DNA from: Ampullaceana balthica
Lineage: Eukaryota > Mollusca > Gastropoda > Lymnaeidae
Reading direction: 5' to 3'
Assembly: GCA_944989445.1 (NCBI GenBank)
Contig: CALYLW010000052.1
Coordinates: 779,058 to 843,057 of the forward strand
DNA: 64,000 bases
The notes below the pieces were generated by a model that saw only the letters and a list, made by a program, of their open reading frames with translations, searched no databases and was not told the origin of the DNA. The first letter of the stretch is position 1. Each line of letters starts with the position of its first letter. Position numbers and translations under genes: made by a program. This document shows positions 36,101 through 48,100 of the stretch, in pieces.

Positions 36101-39100
36101 TCTATTAGCCAATCTGCTTAACATAACGATAATGTTTTCCATTCTGTCATCATTGGTCTAATCCTTCTTTAGTGTCCCCTGAATCGTAAGTGGTCTCACC
36201 TGTCGTTAGTGGCCCCACCTTTCGTTAGCGGTCCCACCTGTCGTTAGTGGCCCCAACTGTCGTTAGTGGCCCTAACTGTCGTTAGTGGTCCCACCTGTCT
36301 TAGTGGTCTAATCCTTCTTTAGCGTCCCCTGAATCGTAAGTGGTCTCACCTGTCGTTAGTGGCCGAACCTTTCGTTAGCGGTCCTACCTGTCGTTAGTGG
36401 CCCCAACTGTCGTTAGTGGCCCGAACTGTCGTTAGTGGTCCCACCTGTCTTAGTGGTCTAATCCTTCTTTAGCGTCCCCTGAATCGTAAGTGGTCTCACC
36501 TGTCGTTAGTGGCCGCACCTTTCGTTAGCGGTCCTACCTGTCGTTAGTGGCCCCAACTGTCGTTAGTGGCCCTAACTGTCGTTAGTGGTCCCACCTGTCT
36601 TAGTGGTCTAATCCTTCTTTAGTGTCCCCTGAATCGTAAGTGGTCTCACCTGTCGTTAGTGGCCCCACCTTTCGTTAGCGGTCCCACCTGTCGTTAGTGG
36701 CCCCAACTGTCGTTAGTGGCCCTAACTGTCGTTAGTGGTCCCACCTGTCTTAGTGGTCTAATCCTTCTTTAGTGTCCCCTGAATCGTAAGTGGTCCCACA
36801 TGTCGTTAGCGGTCCCACCTGTCGTTAGTGGCCTTAACTGTCGTTAGTGGTCCCAGCTGTCGTTACTGGTCCCACCTGTCATTAGTGGTCCCACCTGTCG
36901 TTAGTGGTCCCACCTGTCATTAGTGGTCCCACCTGTCGTTAGTGGCCCCCACCTGTCAATAGTGGTCCCACCTGTCGTTAGTGGCCCTACCTGTCGTTGG
37001 TGGCCCCACATGTCAAGGGTGGCCCCACATATCAAGGGTGGCCCCACAGGCCGTGAACGGTAGAAAGACCCACTCAAGAATGACCCACTCAAGAATGAAA
37101 TACCGCTTTAAATCCCGCCATTTAGTCTTTCTACCTGACCAGAGGCAGTATGTACTCCATGTTTAGCTATTGTAGGTGAACAACGTTATGTGGACGGGTG
37201 CTTCACACAATTATCGTCATGTTTTCATTGAAGATTTAGTCCAGTATAAGTCCCCCTGTATTTCCAACTAGACGTGTTAGAGTGCACGGACCTATAGCAG
37301 ACACGTCACGTAGAAATCAAAATATAGTTTTAAAATAACACATCAAGCAGAGAAGCCAGGGAAGTGTTTGCCAATATAGGCGACAACGTTGGTTTTATAG
37401 TGAAGTGAATCAATTTAGTGCCAAGTACCAAATGTACATTATTATTTCAAGTAATTGCATAGCTACTTTTGACTTTGTGCGTATCTGTTTACTATCTCTA
37501 GATCAATCACTCGACTTATCGATAATCTGTGCTGCGCTGCTTTTATTGACATGTCGCTATTTTTACGATGGTGTGATCATTAGATCTGTGTACACAGTGA
37601 TCCTAAGAAAGGTGAAGAATCCAATGACAGAGGCAATCTACTGTCTTGTCTCTGTCAGTTTGAGAAACATTTCTGAGTGGCGCAGTGGAGCGTACCCAGA
37701 AGACATTCGAAATTCACATTTGTTCATGGTAAATGTCATTTGGAGGTCATCGGTACGTAACACGGTGTACATAAGTGGGGGTATTCATGATGTACGCCAA
37801 TGGAGAGTGGAGGGCGGGGTGGGCAATGTAATCCTGGTTTGTCCCCAACCCGCGCTCCCTGATTAAGATTTGACAATTCCTAACGTTACCTCAAACTTTT
37901 CTCATCTTCACAGGATACACCTTCTATGCTTTTTGTGTGATCCAAAACAATTACACATTGAATTTCGCTTTATTCCCCTACTATTAAGACCTTCGAAACT
38001 GCACTCAAAACTAAAAGCATATCTTTTTAATGTAAAATTTATGTGGTTACTATCCGATATTTCTTTGACTTGATAAACGTAGCTCATGTGTGCCACCCAT
38101 GCCAGCATATGTTTTGTTTAATTATGAGAAGAATGTTTTGTAGTTAAGTGTCGGTGTGTCTGTTACTAATGTTCATGTGAAGCGCAGTGAGCCTATAGCC
38201 TACGGATGGGGCATTGCGCTATAGTCTCAAATTATTGTTACGAGTATTATTATGCCTCTGTCATGCTGCACGGGGCGGAAGTTTGGGCCATGACGTCATA
38301 TCCACTCAGAAGAGTGCTGATGGAAACTATTCCTTCCCAACTTTTTTCTGAGGGATTTCCCGTAACATTTTTCAGTAGGAAGCATTTTCCCCAGCCATCT
38401 CTCAAGTGGGTTTGTTAGATCTCAATGAATAATGACATGGTAGGTCGCTACTCTTATCCCCCTCCACACACCCTTTTTCCTGTACACCAACAAATACATG
38501 TACATGTACATTGTTGGTTTATAAATGTTCTGTCAACTACCAAATAATATGCATGTAACGGAAGCCAAAAAGAAACCTGCTGCTTCACAGACATACGTCA
38601 GACATAGGTCAACTAACATGTACACACATAAGTCAACTGACAAGTTCAGACATAAGTCAACTGACAAGTTCAATCTGCTGTGGTGTAGATACCTCCTACC
38701 TCGTGAGTCCAAGTCAATCTGCTGTGGTGTAGATACCTCCTACCTCGTGAGTCCAAGTCAATCTGCTGTGGTGTAGATACCTCCTACCTCGTGAGTCCAA
38801 GTCAATCTGCTGTGTTGTAGATACCTCCTACCTCGTGAGTCCAAGTCAATCTGCTGTGGTGTAGATACCTCCTACCTCGTGAGTCCAAGTCAATCTGCTG
38901 TGTTGTAGATACCTCCTACCTCGTGAGTCCAAGTCAATCTGCTGTGGTGTAGATACCTCCTACCTCGTGAGTCCAAGTCAATCTGCTGTGGTGTAGATAC
39001 CACCTACCTCGTGAGTCCAAGTCAATCTGCTGTGGTGTAGATACCTGGATTACAACATGCTTGGCTTGTGATGGTAACATTTTTGCAGCAGATTGCACTG

Positions 39101-42100
39101 TGGTGAAGACGTTAAACAAAAACTTTCAAACCTGTAGTAACACGAGTTCAGTCTTCACGAAATCATCTGATCTAATCAGCAGATTATTCTTTTTAAAGAT
39201 GTTTGATGTGTTCAGTAAACTTTAACTATTTTTATTACAGGTTTTTATTTTGTGATGTAAGTGGACATGAAAAATTGAAAGGAAATGTTAGTGTGTGCGA
39301 ATAATTTATTTTGTCCTTTTTAGTGCATTGGAATAAAAGCGTGTTTTTAAAAATACGCTTTTTACCCATTTTTTCATCTACCGATTTTCTTATTTTATAA
39401 ATTTTTAAAATATTTATTGATACATTTATTCATATAATTGTGTGACGTGCGGTCCAAGCAAATGTCATTCACGTTAAAAACTTTAAGTAACTTTCGCATT
39501 GTCTCTAACACTCCTAATAAAAGTATTGTGGGGCATTCAAATAAATTTTCATTAGTATCATTAGTACGACAGAGCTAAGTTATTCTCAGATTAAAGGTAA
39601 GATTCATTAGCTATCATTAATAACTGTTATAAGTAATTAACAATACCAACTAAAGTTCAGTTTTTAAAAAATGTATTTGCTTATCTTCCGTGAAATGTAA
39701 TTTTTCTCAACCCTTGAAAATTCTTTCTTTTAAATTTTTTAAAATTTATCATCTATTGTTAGTGTCACTTTAATCTAATGCGCCAAAAGCTTGGGTTCAC
39801 GCGTCAATACACCGGTCTAATTATAGACAAGAGCTAGTCGCTAGTCGGGGAGGGAAAGTACAGTCATGTGACATGCAATTCTTCACTTGTTGCCTCTCTC
39901 TTTGTGGAACATAGTCGGCGCGAGGGGGGGGGGTAGGGCTACAGCATGTGATCTATTGAGTCGTTCAATTTCAATACTTTACATAGTGCTTCTCTCGTCA
40001 ATGGAGCAGAGTCGGCGCCGGGGTGGGACCTCAGCTCCGATTGCTCATTAGTAAATGAATGTTAGAGAGTTGAACTCGGTCACAAGTTGGGTTTGTGAGC
40101 TGTTGGTATACAAGAGGAGCAGTTTGTTGTTTCTTGGCAGTTTGTCGTTTCTGGGCAGTGTGTTGTGTCTTGGCAGTGTGTTGTCTCTTGGCAGTGTGTT
40201 GTGTCTTGGCAGTGAGGGCCAGTTAGTAGCCCGAGACAAGGTACAACTGTACACCCCCAACCCCGGGTAATCGCATCGTTAAGGCGAGGCGTTGGTCACA
40301 CGAATGAGTGCCAATAAACTTGTCCAGTCATCTGGGCCTGCTGTCATCAAAGCCTGCTGTCATCAAGGCCTGCTGTCATCAAGGCCTGCTGCCATACAGG
40401 CGTGCTACTTTTAACACATTTAGTCACCGGAATTATTGCCTTGTGGCGGTAAGGCAAGCGGCCAACAATCTCTGATTGAATGGAAGTAAATTCACGCACA
40501 ATTGTGTCAGTGTACCACGTGACTGACCTTTGACCTGTGCGTGAGAAGTATTGTCCTTACATCACTTCACGGTTTAGCCATGTGGGGGAGGGTGGCGGAC
40601 ATTATTAAATTATTCTTTCATTACCAGGACATTGATAATTATAATCTAAACAGTCTGTAGGATAGTGTCGTAGGGGAGGGGCGGGAGCTAAGAGAGAGAC
40701 GCAATATAGGGATTATCCCACCCTTGTAATTCGGCCCTTTGGAGATGAACATTGTTCTGACTTGGCCGGCCACTCGTTTGATTTGGTCAAGGAAGAACAT
40801 TTTATTATAAGATCTAAAAATGATATTTAGCCGAGGAAACAGTAAATCAATCTGTTGATATATGGTCTCCATCCCTCAGTCCTTTCATTCCCTCCACCGA
40901 CACTCGTCCTTAGTTTAAGTCCGCGTGCACGAGTTAGCCATGCTCCAGTGAAGTACGACAAGGCGCCTCTGTTATGTGAAGGGTGGGCAACTTAGAACAA
41001 CTGCGATGCTTGTGTGTGAGACTGAGTCCAGGTCACAGCCCCAATAAGCTTGACCGAACTAGGACAACGGGTCTCTTTGAGTCGGCCATGGCCTTAACTA
41101 AACGTCTTCTTTTGTGGTGCGTCCAGCGGCGTCACCAATTGGAAGCTGGGTTGTGTGTGTGTGTTCGCGGGATGCCAAATAAAAACTGAAACGTACAAGT
41201 ACAAAAGCGTTTGCTATCGGGGGAACAGTTCAGGCGTTGTGGTCATACATTGATTCCAAGGGGAATAGTTATTCGGTTGTTGTTGTTTTTTTTTGTTTTT
41301 TTTTAATTTTCACCTTTGATGTCTATAAAAATCGACTTTAAACTGAAGTTTTGTCTCTATAATTTTTATTATTATTTCATTTTTAAAAAAAGTAAACAGT
41401 TTTATCGTATTGTATTAATGCTGTATATAAGAATAGGAAGTGTGTTTGAAATATATAAAATAGGAATCAATATAAATAATTGGTGAGGGATATTATTTTA
41501 ATGCTTGATCTAGTCAAGAAAATACTAGTATACAAGTATATCACGTGTGATACCATGACCTTACCGCACCGTGTTTTTCACCAACCACGGTGACCGCCTC
41601 TGATTCTGTCATAGTTTCCACTGTTGAGAATGTCAAGTTTCCACAGTTGAGAATGTCAAGTTTCCACAGTTGAGAATGTCAAGTTTCCACAGTTGAGAAT
41701 GTCAAGTTTCCACAGTTGAGAATGTCAAGTTTCCACAGTTGAGCATGTCAAGTTTCCACAGTTGAGATTGTCAAGTTTCCACAGTTGAGCATGTCAAGTT
41801 TCCACTGTTGAGAATGTCAAGTTTCCACAGTTGAGAATGTCAAGTTTCCACAGTTGAGAATGTCAAGTTTGCACAGTTAACGTCAAGTTTCCACAGTTGA
41901 GAATGTCAGGTTTCCACAGTTGAGAATGTCAAGTTTCCACAGTTGAGCATGTCAAGTTTCCACAGTTGAGAATGTCAAGTTTCTAGGAGATGGGTGGAGG
42001 TCAAATATTTGCTGGCAAAAAAACTAAAACAACCTTTTTTGTTTCAATTCTGAATCAATGTTCAGTTATTGTAGCGCTTTTTGCCACTACTCTAGATCTT

Positions 42101-45100
42101 GAATCGTGTTTTGTAAACAATGCAGAAGAAAGTTCGACAAATGAAAGTACTTTTTTTTTAAATGTATACCTGTAAATCAATATGACAAGCCTATGATTAA
42201 AACGGTTCAAGATTTTCTTTTAACGTTAGCTTCACGGCTGTTGTATGTTATTATTGTCACATACACACTGACACTATGGCATCCGTCCATCCTCATGGGA
42301 TGATGGCGTTTCCTCCTGCTCCTCTGCCCCCCTTCCCCTTTCTCCTGGCCCTTTTCTCCTCGCTCTTGACTGTAAGGGAAGCTTCCGCGACTTGGATGCC
42401 CTCGCGTACTTTAGCCCGCCAGGAGGTGCGTTCCTCAGCAATGGTTTCCCACGTTTTATGGTCTATCTGCGCCAGACTCATGTCTTTCTTGCAGACATCC
42501 TTGAAGCGCAAGCAGGGGCGTCCTCTCTTCCGCACACCAGTTGCCAGCTCACCGTAAAGCAGGGCTCTTGGAATGCGCTCCGAGTTCATCCTGCGGACAT
42601 GTCCCAGCCACCGCAGGCGCCTCTCACTCAGGATTGAGTGCATGCTCAGCATATGACTCCTTCTGAGTACCTCGACATTCGTTATCTTGTCCTGCCACTT
42701 GATGTGCAGAATCCTGCGCAAGCATCGTAAGTGGAAGCTGTTGAGTTGCTTTGTTTGTTTGGCATAGGTCGTCCAGCACTCGCTGCCATAGAGGAGTGTG
42801 CTGAGCACGCAGGCCTGGTACACAGTGATTTTTGTCCTAGCAGTGAGCTGTGCATTGTTCCACACTCTTTTATTCAGCCTAGCCATTAATGATGAAGCCT
42901 TGCCGATTCTGGTTTCAATTTCCTTTTCCAGGGAGAGTGTGCTTGTGATGTTACTGCCAAGGTAGGTAAAATCATCGACGACATCCAAGGTGTTTCCCTC
43001 AATGGAGATTGCTGGGAAGCAGTCAGTTCCTTGTCTCATAATGTTGGTCTTTTTGAGGCTTATCGTTAGACCAAAATCTTTGCATGCCTCTGAGAACTTG
43101 TCGACCAAAAGTTGGAGACCTATCTCTGAATGTGAGGTAAGGGCTGCGTCATCCGCGAAGAGCAGCTCTCTAATTAAAACATTTTCCACTTTTCTCTTTG
43201 CACGGAGACGGCTGATGTTGTACAGATTTCCATCCGCCCTGGTATGGATGTTTACACCCTCGAAACAGTCCTCGAATGCATGACGCAGTAGCATCGAGAA
43301 AAAGATACCGAAGAGTGTTGGAGCCAGTACACAACCCTGTTTGACTCCGCTACAGACTGGGAAGGGTTCTGAGGTGGCACCATCGAAGAGCACTGTGCTG
43401 TGCATATTGGTGTGGAAGGACTCGATGATGGAGAGAAGCCGCGGCGGGCATCCTATTTTTTCCAATATACGTAGCAGACCCTCGCGGCTGACCAGGTCAA
43501 ATGCCTTTGTTAGATCTATGAAGGCAACAAAGAGGGCTTTCTGTTGCTCCCGACATTTCTCTTGTAGCTGACGGAGTGAGAAGATCATGTCCATTGTTGA
43601 CCGGCCAGCCCGAAAACCGCATTGTGATTCTGGGTAGACATTTTGCGCCAGAATTTGCAGGCGTGCAAGGATCACTCTGGCAAAAGCCTTTCCCACAATA
43701 CTCAGTAAGGAGATACCACGATAGTTATTGCAATCGCTGCGATCTCCTTTGTTCTTATAAAGCGTAACTATTTTGGCGTCACGCATGTCCTGTGGGATGT
43801 GACCGCGTTCCCAGCAATCGCATATGAGTTCGTGCAGAGGCTTCAGTAGTGCTGGCTGGCCGTGCTTAAGGACTTCTGCAGGAATGCCATCGTTGCCTGG
43901 GGCCTTTCCATTTCTCAGATGATCGATAGCCCTACCAAGCTCCTCTATTGACGGTGGAGCATCAAGCTGATCTAGAACTGGTAGATCTGGTATTCTTTCT
44001 ATGGCAGAGTCAGATACTACATTCTGTGTCGCATAGAGTTCTAGATAGTGCTCAGTCCAGCGCCGCATCTGCTTGTCTCGTTCTGTGATCATCTCACCTG
44101 ATTTTGTCTTGATTGGAGCTGACTTTGAAGTTGTGGGCCCAGTGGCCTTTTTTATGCCTTCGTACATTTGTTTTATATCTCCCTGATCAGCAGCAGATTG
44201 AATGCTTTTGCATAATTCCACCCAATAAGTGTTAGCGCAAAAACGTGCAGTCTTCCGGGCTGTGTTTCTGGCACTTCTGAGACATTTCAGGGTGTCAGGT
44301 CCTGGGGAAGCTTTGTAGGCCAGTAGAGCTTTTCTTTTTGTCTCCGTCACGGGATTCATTGTAACCCAGTGGGCTTCAAACCAATCTGCATTTTTTCTTT
44401 CCTTCCTCCCGAGGACGGCAAGAGAGGTGTTGTAAATAGTGTCTCGAATATGGAGCCAATTCGCATCGATTTGTTCTGTCCCTATAGCATCATGCGGATT
44501 GGGGATTTCTTTCTGCGAGGTGTTGGCTTTAAGAGCTTGCTCAAGCTTGGTGTTAAGTTGATCACTTATCTCAGGGCAGTTGATATTCTGCGTGTTGATG
44601 CGAGTTTTACCCTTGCTCTTTGAGTGACACAATTTCTTTGGTATTAATTTGATTCTGCTTGCGACCAAAGAGTGGTCTGTGTCACAGTCGGCACTGTGGT
44701 AACTGCGTGTTTGGAGCACACTGGCCAGATCAGATCGCCTGGTGAGAACCAGATCAAGCTGGTGCCAGTGCTTGGAGCGGGGATGTCTCCAAGACACTTT
44801 GTGGATGTCCTTGCATTTGAAGAATGGGTTAGTTACACACAGATTGTGAGTACTGCATAGCTCGAGCAGCCGCTGGCCGTTGTTATTAATTTTACCAATG
44901 CCATGTAAGCCGATGCTGGTGGACCAGGCTTTGTGATCTGCACCTACCCTGGCGTTGAAGTCACCGAGGAGGTATAGACTCTCATATGTGGGAATATTTG
45001 CTACTGCGGAGTCTAGAGCCTCGTAGAAGTTGTCTTTTAACTCTTCTTTGGAGCAGAGAGTTGGTGCATACAGGCTGAGGATATGGGCTGCGCCAGATGA

Positions 45101-48100
45101 TGTTGAAAGTTTAATGCCGAGTATCCTCTCAGTGCCAAGTGCCGCCAGTTCAACGTATGACATAAGAGAGTTTTTTATGGCAAAACCAACGCCATGCTGC
45201 CTTGAGCATCTACCGCCCGCCTTAAGCTGGGCAGCCCCCAGCCAGTAAGGTGATGTTCCGTCATGGCTCGCCTGCCCCATTGGGTGCATGGGGCTCAGAG
45301 TGATCAACTCAACAAGCAAGCCATAAACCCAAGCACCAACTGAAAAAATAAGAAAGAAGTTACCAGCACTTCGTTTAGCAAGCTGGAATGTCAGAACCCT
45401 CTGCACTGGTTTTAACTCTGACCCCTCATGTGCGGAAGATATAAGGAAGACAGCGGTCATTGACAGGGAACTTTCCCGTCTCGGCATCGACATTGCATGT
45501 CTACAGGAGACGCGGCTGGCTGAAAACGGCAAAGTGGTTGAGGCCAACTACACATTTGTCTGGCAAGGACTACCATCAGACAGACCATTGTCACATAATA
45601 AGGTAACTATTTGGGTGTGTTTAGGAGCCATTACTTCGACTTGTGGTAGCTACTTGCCATTACTTCGACTTGGTGGTAGCTACTTGCTACCTGGGCTTTG
45701 AGGAACGGGGAGAGGTTCCTTTGCTATTATGTAATCGCTTGTCAGGGGCCCCTGCTTTACCGTGCGGTAGCCACTGGCTGTTGGGGTCCCTCACTTTACC
45801 GTGCGGTAGCCACTTGCTATTATTTGTGTATAATCGAATCCATTAAGTCCCAGATGTTAGCAGAAACTAAGTGTGAGTTGAAGCTGTGCACGGCAGTACA
45901 GCAGATGGCAACACAACGTAACGACGGTCGTCAACTGCGAGTGTTGTGAGGAAACCCCCTTGGCGAACTATGAAATAGATTTGCATAAGATTATCATTAT
46001 CATTCCATATTTAATACTTAGATTATTCATCACAAAATGTATTAGTATTAGCTTTGAATGAGTGTATTTTCATTGAAATCATCAGGCTAAAATCTACCGG
46101 TGCGTTTTGAAACTGTCATTAATATGCTTACTGGTGCTCATAATCGCATGTTATTCCAAAGGCAATCCTCTAAAAATCCTCGAAAATGTCTATTCTTTGG
46201 TTGTGTTGATTATGTATTTTAAAAAAATTAACAATCTCAAAACCTCTATCAAAAGTCGTCGGGATATTTTTACAATTAGTATTATAAATTGGAAGGGAAA
46301 ACTATGTTGTTGTTTTTTATCCCTTTCTTTCTTTCTTTCTTTCTTTTTTTTTAATTAGCTCCGGTTTTTTTTTCGGAGTTAGTCTAAATGCTTGTTGAAA
46401 TGTTAACACTCGAGGAATACTTGGTGTCGTGTTGTGTTTTTATGACTAAATATTCTATTAACTCAAACTGGTGGGGCTTATTGTGTGCTCAGGGGTTCCC
46501 GTGATCTGTGCAAGCTTCCCCCGATCAAGGCTTTTTAATGTTCAGCTAGCTCTCTGCCTTGATGTTGATAACCAAAGCCATGATGAGCATGGACCAACTG
46601 AAGGTCTTGTAGCCTTTAGCTAAAACAATTCTTTCTTTCCATGTTGCAGTAAAGCACCATCTTAAATATAAAACTGATTTAGGAAGCAGTCAATACTTCT
46701 GGTAAGTTTTGAACAACTGTTGGTAAGGGGCCGTCCATAAAGTACGTCACGCTCCAGAGGGGGGGAGGGGTGTAAGAAAGTGTGACAGGGGGGGAGGGGG
46801 GTGTCCGGCCATGTGTGACGTCACGGTGTTTTATATTAAATTTTAATTATTTTGTTAATAAAAACAGAATTTTTGTTCGAAAGTGTGACGTACTTTAGGG
46901 GGGGGGGTCCAAGATTTGTGACAGGGGGAGGGGGGAGTTAAAAATGGTCAAAAATAGCGTGACGTACTTTATGGACGGCCCCTAAGGGGTGGAGGGTCGT
47001 CTGTGGGTTCCTCGCGCCGTAATTTGAGAAGCGGCGATAGCCGCACGAGAAACCAGTGAATGATAATTACCGTTCCTATTGTGCTGAAGACGCCCGAGTG
47101 ATTTCCCTTGCCATTCATTAACATTCCTCGAGCTGTAGTGGAGTACATCACTGTCACCGCCAACAAAGTCTCAACACTGACTGGTCGTGGACTACCTACT
47201 ACTTGAGTCCAACTTTCCAAACATTTTTTAACGCTGTCATGTTTAAACTCTTCCCTGGTGACCAATCAACATTTTATTCGTCTGTAATGTTTAATTTAAA
47301 GTTACAATTAAAACAAGTATGATTTTTTCCAGCCATTTTTTTTTCACATTTCATAATAAAACATTTAACCAATTGACAATTGAAATAAGTCATTCCTAGT
47401 ACACATTTACTGCATTGATAGTAAAGGGCTCTGCCTCTTTTCTCACTGATGGGAAGACAAGAACAATTTTACTAAATAGAAATGTACTTTATTAAAGTAG
47501 TCTTATTTCAAGTAGTTTCATGTTACATTAGTCTTATGTTAAAATAGTCATGCATTTTGTCGACTGGCAGCCCGTGGCGTAGCTAGGGATTTGGGGGCCT
47601 TGGCCTCTTTGGGGGGTCCTGCATATATGGCGGTGGCATAATATTTAATGTAAACAAAAATTATGACTCCTTTGGAAGGCCCCCTCATGTGGGGGCCCGG
47701 GGGGACTTTCGAATTTGGACCCCTTCTCCTAGCTATGCCACTGATGGCAGTTGTCTTGTCAACACACTACCGGATACGTGTACCTGTGACAGTCACATAG
47801 ACAATGGTATAATACTGAGATCTGTCCAGACATCTTACTTGGCTGACATGTGTACTGTCAACACATGTACTAGAGACAATGGTGTAATACTGAGTCTGAG
47901 ATCTGTCCGGACATCTTGGCTGACATCTGTCTTGTCTTCACGCCTATGGTGGTTGTGTTTTTAGGTCATTTATCAATGTCTGGTTCTCAACGCAAGAAAA
48001 AAGTCTCTGGTCTCCGGTCGTTCCTTGAAATTACATGGAGTTCAGTTGTGTGATCACTCTTTGAAATCCAATGACTCCTTCCAAAACGTTGTAACTGTGT

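Larger units (their letters stand above)
42264..45586 (-). mobile_element. LINE with inverted 5' end
   Basis: This is a non-LTR retrotransposon with apurinic-type endonuclease and reverse transcriptase. An 11-bp duplication ATTGTCACATA flanks it (42253-42263, 45587-45597). The 3' 2.9 kb is in - orientation. The 5' 0.38 kb (about 45204-45586) is in + orientation and holds the 5' UTR and the start of the protein. Reading + to ...LPSDRP at 45586 and then - from [12 protein letters not shown] at about 45203 rejoins the protein with little or no loss. There is no poly(A); the 3' end is a short non-adenylated tail. The clade (RTE-like or another) was not settled. Confidence 0.9.

Noticed and set aside
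37405..37866. 153-codon frame as a membrane protein gene
   Set aside because: It has hydrophobic stretches but no family I recognise and no supporting splice or context evidence; it lies within the TRAP1 intron.
38206..38418. LINE fragment suggested by MLHGAEVWA
   Set aside because: A single short resemblance to the [12 protein letters not shown] motif; the flanks do not continue the match.
45205..45547. N-terminal extension of the LINE protein frame
   Set aside because: On the - strand this part is the antisense of the inverted 5' segment; the true protein enters at [10 protein letters not shown], so the extra residues are accidental.
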